Shown here: in pieces, positions 11,899-24,425 of the stretch
How the letters are laid out: every line of letters begins with the position of its first letter
Numbering within the stretch: position 1 is the stretch's first letter
Assembly (NCBI GenBank): GCA_963931995.1
Contig: OZ008370.1
Coordinates: 9,733,396 to 9,797,395, forward strand
Source of the DNA: Phaonia tiefii
Lineage: Eukaryota; Arthropoda; Insecta; Diptera; Muscidae
Length of the DNA: 64,000 nt
Reading direction: 5' to 3'
Made by a program: the position numbers and the translations under genes
Notes under the pieces: generated by a model
The model's database searches: none
Seen by the model: only the letters and a program-made list of their open reading frames with translations
Told to the model about the DNA's origin: nothing

Positions 11899-13335
11899 CT
11901 CTCGTCTCGGTGGTTGTGGCTGTTGCTGCTGCTGTTGTTGCTGGATATTATTGGTTGATATAGTATATAAATCACAATTATTACTAAGATTATTTCTAAG
12001 ATTTGTTGCTGCTGTTGCTGGTGCAGTTACTATTGATGATGGTTGTGTCGCACTGCTGCTACAACTGCTGATGTTGCTGATATTATTGCTGATGGCAGAT
12101 GATGCTGATAACTGGGCATTGGTGGCTGTGATGGAGTTGTTGCTGCTTATGCTGCTGTTGGGTTTCGTTAAATGTTGCTGCTGCTGCTGATATAGCGTGG
12201 AAGAAAGCTTTTGTGTATTATTGTTGATTAGAGTTGAGGCTGGAGCATATGTTGCTGATGACGATGCTGCTGCTGCCGCCGCTGCTGATGATAATGACCT
12301 TAAATTATTGTTATTATTATTGAATGGTGGACCACCTTTCACCCCGACTGTGGCGGTTAAATCTACAACATCCTTGGCCAGACGCGGTGAGGTTAAAGTC
12401 TGGGCGTCCACATAGATCTTATTGGGCGGGGGCAATTGCAAAGGCGGTGGTATGTGATCGTGATATGCGGTCGAGGCTGCTGAAACTGCTGCTGCTGCTG
12501 CCGCCGCGGAATGATGAACATCTACTGTGGCACTTACGGTAACAGTGCTGTTGCCCTGTGATTTCCTACGACCCAAAGTGGAACTTTGACCTGGTGCAAT
12601 GATGGGACCTAGAACAAATGGACTCACATTTACTGGGGCTATTGTGGGTGTGGGTAGTTCGGCGTGTTTATTCTTGTAGTTAATGAAATTTATATTACAG
12701 AGATTAGCACCTAAAGCAACCAAATCATCATCATCGTCCTCTTCCTCGTCCAGTTCCAAATGTTGCAAGCTCCGGGCAATAGCCAACTTTTTATGGGCCA
12801 ATGATGAGGGCAACTTGGCGAGGGGGGTTGCTTGATAAATACTATTATGATTTGTCAATATTGAGGTTGTTGCCGTTGTTGATGCCGATGCTGCTGCTGG
12901 TACTATTGCGGTTAATGGCGTTTGTTTTGTCGCTAATGCCTGCGAGCAATTATTAGCATTTCTATCGGATGTTGAGGTCTTTCCGGTTCCCACAGATGCT
13001 GCTGCTGCTGCTGCCGCCGCTGCTGCTGATACTGATGCGGCTCCCAATGCTATGGCCGTCGTTGAGAGGGCAACCCCACTACCGGCTGTCACTAATTGTG
13101 GCTTGGCCACACATGCATTTGTCGTTGTGGACGCTACAGCAGTTGGTGTTATTGTTGTTGCACTTATTAGACCAGCTGTACCCGTGGAAGCTGCTACCGC
13201 TGCTGTGGTTAAAGTGGTACTATTGCAGGCCGTGTGATTGCTATTGAATGAGGTCACATAGATGGGGGAGGCTTCGTTTAGGAAACTTAAATCCTGTTTT
13301 TGCGTTGATGGTGCACCACCTTTGGTTTGTTGCAA
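11899..13335 (-). CDS. Large low-complexity coding exon, 479 codons
   Basis: The acceptor TTTTTTTGCAG is followed by 1437 open bases (479 codons, phase 0), ending GAG before the donor GTAAGT. Taking the first codon as residue 1: a Thr/Ala-rich stretch at 40-75; poly-Ala at 104-113, 277-283 and 351-357; an acidic run at 194-204 (ELDEEEDDDDD); a basic GRRKS at 255-259 that could be a phosphorylation site; a Pro-rich PPPLQLPPP at 296-304; poly-Asn at 339-344; poly-Gln at 383-387 and 465-472. No folded domain is recognisable, so this is probably a disordered linker of a larger regulatory or scaffold protein. There is no in-frame Met near the start, as expected for an internal exon. Several open frames on the opposite strand are shadows of the CAG/GCN repeats. 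Identity unknown. Confidence 0.88.
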
Positions 13336-14445
13336 CTGCAAAAAAAGAGATGAAAATTGTTAAAGAGCTGGATACATTTCGAAAGTTACAATGAGAAGCA
13401 GAGGAGTCTTAATTTAGGAAATAAGAAACGAACAATTTTATCTAGACCGAGGGAGATTGTGCCAACCTGAAAATTAAAGTCTTATTGTACTCTAAAATAT
13501 GTAATATAACTATTAATTCTAACGACCAGGAAATGACGGGGAATTGACGTTGATTTAAAGCAATTGAAGTATCGAATTTAAATTTAGTTGAGTTTCTTGA
13601 TTGCCAACAAAAGTCAGCAACAATGAAGTTTTACCCTCGTTTTCAGCTAATTTCAGTTCTATTTTAAATCATCCAGAAATCTACAGGAATATAATCATTT
13701 AATAAAAATGAACATCCACAGAAGTGACAAAGTATGACATTTGTGTTTCGGAAGTGGTGAAAATTTGTATCTGCAGCAATGAATTTTCGATAATCATGTC
13801 GCAACGTAGATGTCCTTCTTGTGTGTTTTAAACGATGTACAGGCACTACAACTGCAGTTAAGAACACCTTTTGTACAAAACAAATATTTACTTCATTATC
13901 AGTACTGCTACTGCAGAAGCACTAAAAATGTGCTTCTGTGGAAGTTCATCATTTCTCATGCAAATTTGCGCTGTGATAAATTATCGACAAATTTAGACAA
14001 TTTTTGGAGAAGTCAGTAGATCCTGTAGGAGCTATCAATGATCAAATAATAACATTAAAACGACTGAGAAAGTGATGAAAACTTAAATCATCAGCATTGA
14101 ATTTATGAAGGGGATCTCGTTTTTTCATTGGTGGCCTTTATTTAACATGAGAAGTACTACTTTTGAAGTAATGAAAATGTGATTCTCCAAAAGTACTACT
14201 ATTTTTTGGACGACAAAAATTCTCGAGAATTATACTCAAGTAAAGCCGAAGCAATAGTCTCTACAGGTTTAGATTTTTTTGAATCAAGAAGCAAAAAAGC
14301 ATACAAAGATATTAAACCTAACCAAACTTGTGATTCGTAAGTGCTGGAAATGAGAGCATCTGTTAGAAATTTAGGACGGGAATGTGGCAAAACGTCTGCG
14401 CATTCAATGGCACATATTCACTACATTTTATTCAGTGTCCACACG
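13336..14445. other. Intron with GAAGTACTTC-like palindromic words
   Basis: AGAAGTGCTTC, GAAGTACTT and related inverted words recur between 13660 and 14200 and again at 14795-14925, suggesting an old MITE. No coding signal. Confidence 0.4.
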
Positions 14446-14795
14446 CTGAAAATATGGCTTTTGTAACATATTCTCTTAAACACATTCTGCAGGAACCAGG
14501 TATATGTTTGGAACACACTCTAAATACTCATACATTTCCAAGTCTTAAACTCACTTATATTTAATTACAAACATTAGTAGGTTACGTGGAACCATATGCG
14601 TGTTTCATCCCTAACATCCATGTTCCTAGGCCGAAGGATTCGTGTTTCCTCCCAAATTACACAAACGAACGATTGCCGACTAAATACATGATACTAAAAC
14701 GCAACCATTCAACAGTCAACATAAGAAACACTCAATTCATTTACACACGCATTCAGGAATATTTATGAATCACTGACAGAAAGGATAATGCAGAA
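14446..14795. mobile_element. CACGCTGAAAA-family partial copy
   Basis: Begins CACGCTGAAAATATGG and shares TTCTGCAGGAACCAGGTATA and ATATGCGTGTTTCATCCC with other copies in reverse orientation. It fades after the CAGGAATATTTATGAATCAC block; the second terminus is not seen. Confidence 0.65.
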
Positions 14796-14925
14796 ATCCA
14801 GTTATACTCTCGCAAGTGCTTCTTTTGGAGTAATGAAAATTTGATTCTTTGGATGCACTTTCAGAAGTGCTTCTGTGGAAGTACATCCGAAAGTACTTCC
14901 GTGGAAGTGCTTCTCCAGAAGATTT

Positions 14926-17429
14926 AAATGCTACACTTAATTCCAAAGCCATTGCTTATTTTCTTTTTATAAAGGGGTCAAAGTAAGCCGAGGCTTCATT
15001 TATTTGACAATAATTTCGCCGGACTTAATTTAATATACGATTTGATACTTCTATCGGATAAGGCTAGGGATGTGAATAGTCGTTGGGTATTAGTTTGCCT
15101 ATATCAAGATGGCAAAGTCATTACGCAATTTACATCAACACTCCTTTTATTCCTTTCTGTTGCGATGCAATTTTCATTCCTTTTTTATGTCTCCCAATAA
15201 TAATATGATTCTACTCCTGAAGTATGGCCATGTATACAACGTCTTCTCATCTCTTACTATACAAGTTTCCACACAGTGTCATGTTCAATCTTAAGGCAGC
15301 TTAACACAGCCCTTACAATTTTCTGTATGGTATTTGGTATTCATCCCTGGCAACGTTAAGCTTTGCAGGAAGGAATTGCATTTTGTGGTGAAATTGTACA
15401 CAATATGATTTTGCACTTTTTCGTTCTGTTCGAGGAAAATAAATCCCACCAGCAGTCAACAATAACCGCAACTATATAAATAAAATTCACTATCCAAAGC
15501 AACAACAATACCATGATTAACAAACAGCAACAGGATATCGACAACAAATAACAACATTTATTGTTTCCCATTTGATTAAGTAGTAGTTGAGGAAAATGAA
15601 AGGAAACATAAACATAAGAAATTGAGTGACAAACAAGAAAGGGTAAATCAAAATAGATGACGGGAAATTCCAAATTTATACCATCAACACACCAAAAAGA
15701 CCCTAAATCGCAAGAACTAAAAAAAGGTCATGAAAGGTTACATATAACATTAATTTATGAACGCCCTGAAGTATGCAATGACACATTAAATTACGTCAAC
15801 CATGTGGTCAATTACATTACGCCATTTAATTAGTTATCAAATTATTGCATTGCATACTTCAAGCGGATCTTTATTTTTATACTTCAAGCGGATCAGTTAT
15901 TAATAGCATTTGTTGCATACTTTGGACACAGGTAAATTATGATAATGCGACCACAACAATTAAAGATTGTTAATGACCCTTGGAGTAAATTGGTTAATTA
16001 TTCACTATATCTTCATGTATTCATTTCAACAATTGTAAGAGTTTCGATTATAAGGCTAATATTTATAGTCTAGTTGCTGAGATGTTTATCCAAATTTATT
16101 TTCATATTAAATGCCATATAATATATCTATCATAAAATATATCCTGTTACATTTTATTGAATTTAATTTGTTATGAATTCATTGCATACTTTTGAGCTCA
16201 CATGTATTGGTTAACATGTTGCATAATTTGGGGCTCAACTTTATTTTTGCTGTTTTATTTAAAAATACGATACGTAACAATACCCCGATTTGTCACCATC
16301 TAATTGAATTTAGAGTACTTGAGATTCGACAACAGCAACACGAATAGTACCCACGACTATTTTAGAGACAATTTAAAGAAAAAAACTGATGCTGGTGAAA
16401 AAATCAAAGCATCAAGACAAAATATCCAGACAATGCATCAGGAGCATCAACTATTTCAATTCACCAAAACCATTTATCGCGCCAACACAATTGGGTATTT
16501 ACCACTAGAACATTTCGTAAATAGGACTATTAATTGGGGTCTCATCCATCATCATTTCCAGATGACGAGCCCAGCGACTATTTCCTGTTCACAACTGTGG
16601 GGGGCTAATAATATCAAAAAAGTGATACCGAATTCATTATTGCTTTGCCGGTAATTCTGGGCACAGATCCATTTGAAATGCATGCATACAAAACTTTACT
16701 ACTGATAAAACGATACATAATTCCTTTTCGTTTTTACAGTGTTTTCAGCTAATTATACGAGTTCAATTGTCCGCCGCTAGGTTCCCTGTAAGGTTCTACC
16801 CGTTTCAAGAACCGGTTTCTTGATCTTTTCGTTATATTGTTAAGTCGAATGTGGCGATTTCTACTCGTTTATCTTCATTATCTGTTGTAATGGTATACTT
16901 TCAGGAGCAGCATTAATCGCCCTGTTACTAACATTATGTTAATTCCGGCATTAACCGTAAGAAAAAGCTTTAGTTAATCGCAACAGTATTATTAGGATGA
17001 AGTTGTGACTAAAATGTATAATATCAGTCGAATTTAACCCAAATTATTTCTTCTGGTTAAATTATTGTACAAAAATTGTCCCTGTAGGCCGAGATAGAAT
17101 TCTTAGTAAAAAATATGTCACACTTCTCAGAGTCCATACATTGTTATAACTGTGGCATACTTTCTGGCGCAATAAATCTGTTTTGAGTTGTCGTAATGTT
17201 CCACTTCGATAACAGAAGACAAAATCTATATTTCATCCAAAATATTTGAGCCCGCCCTATGTTATATGCAATTACTGAAATAATCCAGAACGCACTGTGA
17301 CATAGAGGTGGTTTTGTAAGCGCGATAGAAAGTAAAATTGTAGAAAATATCACAACAAATTTAATTTTAATCAAAAAAAAATTTTCTGAAGATTCAATCC
17401 ATGTCATTAAAATTTGAAAATGATTTCAG
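14926..17429. other. Intron, mostly unique AT-rich DNA
   Basis: TGCATACTT words recur, and GAAGTATGCAAT (15770) pairs with ATTGCATACTTC (15853). The 116-codon frame at 16304-16654 lacks an ATG start and is of uncertain meaning. No confident feature. Confidence 0.35.
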
Positions 17430-17910
17430 GCCTATGACCACCGTCGTTCTTCACGACGAAGCGCATTCTGAATGTCCAATTTTGGGTCACTTTTTCGAGC
17501 ATTCCTGGCTGTATGTCAAGTTCCAGAATGTTGGATTTAAAGTTAAGTTTCCTGTCGAGTAAAATATCTATGAATGTTGGGCTTTCAATACCCCTAAAGA
17601 GATGGGTACAACAGTTACCTCCTGCTGAAACGGACCACATCTGTCTTAGTTGGGTTCACCCCAAGACCATTATCCGAAGCACATCTAGTGGCGCTGGTGT
17701 AAAGAGTCTGATGCAGGATGTCCCTAAGAGTATTTGAAAATTTCCGCCCCAACTACTGTTAGCGAATCTCCGCTATTACCACGTCATTTGCGAAAACAAT
17801 AGCCTTAACACCCATAATCTCCAGAGAAAGCTGAACTCTGCTTATGGAGAGAAGCCATAACAGAGGCAACAAAACGCCCTCTTGAGGTGTTCCTCTGCTG
17901 ACTAACCTAC
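17430..17910 (-). mobile_element. LINE reverse-transcriptase fragment (RNase-H-type family)
   Basis: Minus-strand reading gives RGTPQEGVLLPLLWLL, then VKAIVFANDVVIAEI (the YADD box altered to FAND), then GLGVNPTKTDVVRFSRR. This order is that of the RT palm of I/Loa/Jockey-type LINEs. It is probably the same family as the RNase-H fragments at 25.5 and 50.5 kb, but the regions do not overlap enough to prove it. Confidence 0.75.
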
Positions 17911-19299
17911 ACAGAAGTTATGTAGATCTTAAATTTTAATTTATTATGCTCGAGGTCAATTCTGTTGGATATATTTTAATTTATTTTTGAATATTTCGTC
18001 TTGCGTCCAAAGACATCATCAGGAATTGAGGAAACTTAAGTACAACGCAACTTGTAAGTAAAGTAGCGCAGCGACCTCCGTTTTCGGTTATCGGTTTGTT
18101 TGTTCTTCTTACATATTTCTTTTTTCAAGCAGCTGTTTCATTGCCTACACTTTGACTTATAGTTGTCTTTGTAATCATTGCATACTATTAGGCATACAAG
18201 TATAGACACTACTGTTGCATACCTTAAGGCGCATTTTTGCTATTGTCTGTTGTAAAGCTGATTTCGATTACATCTAAAAATAAAACACAACATTTTCTTT
18301 ATATTTCTTGAAAAAAAAACTTTCCCAGCAATTCACTTATATATGTAAAATCGAATCTCACAAAAAGCTGAACTTCCCAACTACTATCTCCCAACCAAAT
18401 CTTTAACTTTAAAACACTCACTCACCCACTTATTGTGGATATCCTACGCATACATAATTTAGTTTGTAAATCGTTCCTAATTTAAAATTCTGCAATAATT
18501 TCACCCACCCCACCCTGGGAAAGGCATGAGGACGATGCAGGGCGCAAAGACAGACGAAAAATAGCAAACTCTCAATTGTGGTTATATATTCATAATTCGT
18601 ATGCAAATCGTTTTGGAAATCTAGATGGTAACCAGCAACAGCAACAATAACGCCAACAACCACAACAAATATTATGCATTATTAAATCATGCAAATTGTG
18701 ACTGTTAAAAGGAGCAAGAAACCATACTCATTCAACAAACAGAAACAACGCAAAAAAAAGGCCAACAGATTTTATCTGTCACTGCCTTTTCATCTTTTTG
18801 ATAAATCCTTCAAAATGTTATAGAAAAAAAAGAGTTTCGACCGGCCTTATGGAGGAGGCAAGCAACCACACGCCTAATTGTCTCTTAATCCCGAAATTTA
18901 TGCGTTAATCTGAGAGAGAGAAAAGAGGCCACGAAATGCAAATATTTTCCCAACGAAAATTTGAAGAGGATGTTGACGAGAGACATTTTTTATGTTCCTT
19001 TTTTTTCTTAAAATAAGGATTTTCGTCTTTGTCTGTGGGTAGGGCCAAATAGTTTTTAACGAGTTTGTTAAAAGTTTTTTTTTGTTTGGAATTCTTGCTG
19101 GTCCTTGGCATACGAGTATTAATGCTGGTGTCATTGCATTATTTTGTGTTAATTTGGGGTGATAGAATGAGGTGAAGTGAAAAAGAGATATAATAAAAAT
19201 AAAGCATACCCTTAGGCGTTGTTTACTTATACAAGAGATTGAAAATGCGCAAGATTGTCATGCACATAGTTCTATTAAGATTTTGCATAACAAGTTAAG
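17911..19299. other. Intron, nothing recognised
   Basis: No repeat family or gene was recognised; low-complexity A/T stretches only. Confidence 0.35.
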
Positions 19300-19460
19300 T
19301 ATAAAAGATATATACGCAAGAGGGCTCGTGGTTAGTTGAAAGTTCATTTAAGCTCAGTCGTGTCCACGGTCTATTGTTAGAATCCATCCAACCTTTTGAA
19401 AAAAAAAAACAATTACAAATCATTCGAATTAAATTAGAAAACTGTTTCTGATCTTGTAAG
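19300..19460 (+). pseudogene. Possible relic promoter and first exon, related to 21.5-21.7 kb
   Basis: TATAAAAG at 19300-19307 is followed by a short leader. At 19441-19455 there is CTGTTTCTGATCTT then GTAAGC, which aligns with the ATG-containing segment at 21.69 kb but has CTG in place of ATG. Further on, 19527-19690 reads for about 60 codons with a single TGA (VLEASKFSKTLVNALIEEPV early on) and follows an AACACAG acceptor-like site. This is suggestive of a broken two-exon gene; evidence is slight. Confidence 0.18.
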
Positions 19461-19714
19461 CTTGCAGTATCAACTTCTCATACGTTAACTAAAAACTAAC
19501 TAAACTGCTGCTTGCCAAAAAACACAGTACTGGAAGCATCAAAATTCTCCAAAACCCTAGTCAATGCGCTGATAGAAGAGCCGGTTTTTCCAACAAAATT
19601 CCCACTTAGAATCTCTTGATACTGTCACCAGAAAGCAGCATATTCATCGCTTCTAAAAAGTAATTTAGAAATAGCAGAAGAAATGTTTTAAGTCTTGGCT
19701 GGTAACACTGCTAA

Positions 19715-20000
19715 AAAAAATGGTTTCCCATTACATCACATGAAGGAATTGGGGCGAGCGTCTCACAACCAGTGAGCTGTGCGCTTTCCAGTTTTCACTC
19801 ACTGATTGGGACCTCCAGTTTTACACCAGTTCCGAACGGTATTTTAAGAAGCGTTTTCATGGCTAAGTACTCGATAGTGCCGCCGTCACTAAGCGAGGTG
19901 ACCGTCGTCGAAAGAAATTTTAAGGTGGTCGGAGCAGGGATCGAACCCAGGATCTCCTCTACAAGAGGCGCACACACTAACCATTGCACCACCGACGACG
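19715..20000 (-). mobile_element. tRNA-derived SINE, full-length copy with target-site duplication
   Basis: The 286-bp copy lies on the minus strand. At its 5' (right) end is a tRNA-like head with an A box (TGGTGCAATGG, complement of 19981-19991) and a B box (GGTTCGATCCC, complement of 19937-19947). A conserved body and a tail ending ATGGGAAACCA plus an A/T-rich run follow. The 10-bp duplication ACACTGCTAA flanks it at 19705-19714 and 20001-20010. Head, box spacing and the long flanking repeat identify a Pol III-transcribed retroposon moved by a LINE. It lies in the large intron of the minus-strand gene. Confidence 0.88.
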
Positions 20001-20214
20001 ACACTGCTAACAGTTTACAATAAATTGTGATGAATTTCACTGCGTTTTTACTATTTATCAGAAGCACTTCAGTGAACATTCTAAATACCTTTATATTCTT
20101 CCTTATTCCATTGAATTTTTGAAGCCAGAAGCAGAGTAGAGCCTGAAAAAACAGGCACTGCTTCAAAATTTTAAATATGTTTTGCTGAGTTGTTTTCTTG
20201 CAAATATACATACT

Positions 20215-20810
20215 TTAATGTAGAAACATTTGCGTGTTTCATCCCAAACATCCATATGCTTACGTCGAAGCATTCATGTGTTTCCTTCCAAACGAACGAC
20301 TGACGACTCAATGCATGAAACTACAACTCAACACATCACTCAACATAAGAATCACTCATTCATTCGGGAATCATTCTTTCGAGAAAATTTATGAATCACT
20401 GTCTGTACGCTGAAAAATCTATCGTTTTTTGTTGTTTGGATGCAAATATAACATGTGTCTTGAGCTTGTCGCAAATATAATATACTTGTGCCCAAATGCA
20501 TTGTGTTTGCTATTCAATATTAAATGTTTGAGACACAATGATTAATATGTTATAACATATGTGTTTGCGACCTAAATATATCTGAGTTTGTGATACAAAT
20601 ACAGCCGTGTTTGTTGCACTGTTTATGCTCTCTCGAGAGCAAGAGAATGAAAGAGGAGCAACGAGTGTGTATATCTTGTAAGTGCATCTGTATTTTTGCA
20701 TTATTCTCTCAGTGAGGGATTCAAAAATATTCCTGAATGTGCGTGATATATTGCATTTTAATTTCCGTATTCAGTCGTCAATGGTTCATCGGACAGAGGA
20801 TATCAAAAGC
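20215..20810. mobile_element. CACGCTGAAAA-family, rearranged copy
   Basis: 20215-20403 matches the right half in reverse orientation (TGCGTGTTTCATCCCAAACA). 20408-20810 starts CGCTGAAAAATCTATCG and continues as a left half. The arrangement implies an inversion or two joined partial insertions. Confidence 0.65.
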
Positions 20811-21525
20811 GCTTGATCAGTGAAAGAAGAATAAACAAACGCTCGGACGGTTCAATAGTTTGTGATGTTGCTTTGATTTTTGTGTATGTGTTTCGAATAT
20901 ATTTATGTGTGCTACCAAAGTGAGAAACGATTTTGAGGAAAGAAACTGGAGGGGGCAACAACGTGAATCCATTTCTCTGCCCGAGCCTTTACTGAAAAAA
21001 TTGGAATGGCGGACCATTTGTGAAATATAATAAAAAAAACACAAGTAATTAATACACGCTTGTCTTGCATGAACTAGATTTGTATATAGGTATATTGTTC
21101 GTGTACCAACGCATAGTCATAACCAACGCATAGTTGAAACCTTCTGAAGACAAAAACGTGAGAAACAACAAAGAAAGGAGAACCAACAGAGCAGCAGGTT
21201 CAAAACAAAACACATATTGCATTCAATGCAAGTAAATATAAAAATCGTTTAATTTTAATTAAAAATTCAAATTGAAATAAACGTAACTGACACTAGCACG
21301 GTCTTCAAAACTTCTATACCACGGAAAAATACAACTATGTGATATAAATTAAAACTCACCTCAAAGCACTGCAACAATGCGAGAATGCATGAGGAAAAGA
21401 AGAACATGGTGGAAAAATTCTGTCTGTTCTTGTTGTTGGAATTATATAGGCCTTTCAGTGATGTTGATACTTAGGGATCTTCGATCGATACTAATTCGCA
21501 CATTTGAATTGCAGAATTGAGTTTG

Positions 21526-21704
21526 TATAAATACGATTGATGATCAACCGATGGTGTCAATTCAGGCACAGTAGTTAGGCATCTGATGATGAACTTGTCA
21601 CGGAGTTCGAAACTAGTCTTGCCAGTGAGTGTGTGTTGAACTGAATTGCCTATTATTTCCAACAAAAACCAACCATTTTTCAATTAGAAAAATGTTCACG
21701 ACTT
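21526..21704 (+). promoter_or_regulatory. Possible TATA promoter with tiny first coding exon
   Basis: TATAAATA at 21526-21533 is followed ~160 bases later by AAAATGTTCACGACTT and then GTAAGC, a donor-like site. This would make a 13-base first coding segment (Met-Phe-Thr-Thr), an architecture common for small secreted or cuticle proteins of flies. The segment around it (21683-21752) is similar to 19433-19505, supporting a duplicated functional or formerly functional unit. No second exon was found before transposon sequence begins near 21790. Confidence 0.22.
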
Positions 21705-21789
21705 GTAAGCTGGTAGTATGAATTTCCCATACATTAACCAGAAATTAATTATAATAAATAAAGAAAGAATAATTCGTTTCTAAATATTA

Positions 21790-22075
21790 TTATGTTTGGG
21801 AGAAAATACGCCTATGTTTCCCCGTAAGTATATGGAGGTTTGGGGAAAACACACGAATGCTTCCACGAAAGTATATGGATGTTTGGGATGAAGTACGCAT
21901 ATGTTTCCACGTAAAAGCATACATAGTTGTCAGTAAACATGCTAATGTTTGCATTTAAATACACCTGAGTTTGGGACTTTCAAACATATAAATGTTTGAA
22001 GTGTGTTCCAAATATATACATGGTACCTGCAGAATATGTGTGGGAGAATATGTTACAGAGGCCGTTTTTCAGGGT
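21790..22075. mobile_element. CACGCTGAAAA-family partial copy
   Basis: Carries two tandem partial units (TATATGGATGTTTGGGATGA type), the ACATGCTAATGTTTGCATTT block and the right end CCGTTTTTCAGGGTGTG. The left half is absent. It lies 30 bp from the short copy at 22104. Confidence 0.68.
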
Positions 22076-22103
22076 GTGAAAGAATAATACACAAATACAG
22101 TTA

Positions 22104-22424
22104 CACGCTGAAAAATCGGTCTTATTGTTTTGCTTGGATGCAAATATAAGTATTGTTGTGTCCAAACACATTGTCTTTGCTATACAATATTACATGTTGG
22201 AAACAAAATGCTTAATATGTTATAATATATGCTTTTGTGACCCAAATATAGTTTTGTTTGTTGAAAACGTGTACGTGATAGACAACAACGAAACAAAAAA
22301 GCAGCAGCTCCTCAATTCATGAATGCTTGAATGAATGCTTTAAGGCTTGAACGTAAGTATATAGATGTTCCAAACATATACATGGTTCCTGCATAATGTT
22401 ACAGGGGCGGTTTTTTGCAGCGTG
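22104..22424. mobile_element. CACGCTGAAAA-family element, short intact copy
   Basis: 321 bp, beginning CACGCTGAAAAATCGG and ending TTTTTTGCAGCGTG. The interior shares TGGATGCAAATATAAG, CAAACACATTGTCTTTGC and ACATATACATGGTTCCTGCA with the other copies. No ORF of interest. Confidence 0.78.
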
Positions 22425-23693
22425 CAGGAAAAGCGTTGTTCCAATTACAATAATAATCAGTTTTCAAAAAGTAGTAAATTTTTTCCAATTTTTCTTTACA
22501 TTTTATTTATTCAACAATTGTAATTTTAGTTACGTTTGAGACTTTTGGCCTCATATTTTATACCACACTCGTGCATGATATAATTAATTCACTGTGGCCA
22601 AAAACTCCATAAACCGTAAACACTCATGTGCTGACTGCGGCCACGTTTGTAAGCCACATCAAAAGTACTTGTACAAAAAAACACAACGTCATGAGTTCAG
22701 TGAAAGTAATAAAACAAAATGGAATGAAGGGAAGTAACAAAAACGTAGTGATGTATTTAGTCATTCTTTGACGGGCTGCAACAGTAAATCATTATTCAGG
22801 TTTAATTGTAAATTCATTTTTTTCTTTTGATGGAATTCCATTCATTATTCCATTTGACATTGAACCATCATCTACTGCAACAATCAGTTTACCGGCCGTG
22901 ATTGTCCATTTGCCCCCATCTCTATATTCATCATCCATCATAGCCAACACTTTCGTTTTCATTACCTTTACTAATCACCTTAACCACGGATGTATTTAAT
23001 TGAATGAAAATTTACCCAGGTATCCGTGTATCTATCTACCCGTATGTGCATATGTACATACGGTAGATTGTTAATAATTATTGGGCGTTGATTAGAAATT
23101 CATAATTGAATCGTAAATTTGGTAGCATTTTGGTTTGGTCTGCTTGTCTAATATGAAGAATGCGTTATTTGGTTTTGGTGTATTAGGAAATTTCTGCTTT
23201 ATGAAGATGATTTTCGATTAAGCAACATCACACTAATCGAAAATACATTAGAGCTGATTAATAATAGGAGAGGTTTTGATAGTTTATGATTTTAATAAAC
23301 AAAATTCATTTCCGAAAGCTGAATATAAAATTGTCAGTATAATTCCGCAGCAATTTAGTTAAATTACTTAAAAATCCTAACAACATCTAAAACTAAACGT
23401 CAAGTTTTAAGCAGGAATCACAATGCAAGCAACATATTCAATAGGGTTTCGCAGTGAAAGCAACAATTTGTTTCGAATGCCACATACAGTGTGGTATTTT
23501 GAATATTAATAAAATATTCAAATACATGAAATATTTATAATAAACACATTTTACATATACAATTATGTTGAGAAATACAGTTTTTGAAACAAATGGTTTG
23601 CATTTTCATTGATATTTATTAGTTTTGATATGAAATACCAGATGAAGCGCCATCTACGTGTCAATTATGTAGCTTGATCGAACAAAATTGTTG
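22425..23693. other. Unique-looking intronic DNA
   Basis: No transposon family is recognised. 22860-23060 is less AT-rich than its surroundings and could be a conserved non-coding element, which cannot be judged from one genome. Confidence 0.3.
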
Positions 23694-23918
23694 CTGAAGT
23701 AGTAGTAGATCAATTTCTGCGCCAAAGCTCAACTATGAATTGCTGTGCATGGGAACGAGAGGGAATGATTTACAAAAGCCGCATACACAATGCCCGCAAC
23801 AAATTTGTAATTCATGCTCTCTCGTTCCCACTCACGGCATTTCATATAATGAGTTTTCGTTTTCTTTCCAAAAATGTAGTTGAACTTTGGCGCAAAAATT
23901 TATCTTATTCTACTTCAG
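23694..23918. repeat. Imperfect hairpin, 225 bp
   Basis: CTGAAGTAG at 23694 and CTACTTCAG ending 23918 bound two inverted arms. TTCTGCGCCAAAGCTCAACT pairs with the complement of AGTTGAACTTTGGCGCAAAA, and GGGAACGAGAG with CTCTCGTTCCC. Probably a small foldback element. A frame covering it is a chance ORF. Confidence 0.68.
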
Positions 23919-24425
23919 TCGTGAGAAGAGAGTACATTCCAAAAAGAAAACATAGATTTCACGCGTACGCCAGCGAGCTGCGTGTGTTTGTTTAAATTCA
24001 ATTCTGCATGATCCTTAACGAGTAAAACGATCAACGCGGTAGCAGTTCACGTACCGCATGCGAGACGTAAAAACCTGTTGCATAGAGAGATAAGAGAAAA
24101 TGGTTTCCATCAATGGATGTTCATGGGTGTTCTCATTAATTCACCATAAATTTTACAAAAAATATACAAAATTTACCACAATGTAAATAAAATGTACCAC
24201 AAAGTAGACTGTTACGCCGCCGTTGCCACCGTTTTTTAGATTTTTCCCGCGCCGCCGCCTGATTATGTTGAAATCGGCGAGCGGCGGCGTAGTTTGGCGG
24301 CGCCTAACTTTTTGTTTAATCGTTGATATAATCGATCAATTATTGGCAATGTCCTGATCTACAACACACGTTGCAACCACAACAAGCAACAAACTAAAAA
24401 TTCAATCACAAAACTGTGTTCAATC

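Noticed and set aside
11885..12190. Plus-strand Leu/Cys-rich frame opposite the large exon
   Set aside because: Shadow of CAG/GCN repeats of the minus-strand coding exon.
16304..16654. 116-codon frame
   Set aside because: No ATG at the start and no recognisable family; an internal exon cannot be excluded but the evidence is too weak to annotate.
19937..19991. A functional tRNA gene
   Set aside because: A and B boxes are present but acceptor and T stems pair poorly, and the unit continues into a SINE body flanked by a target duplication.
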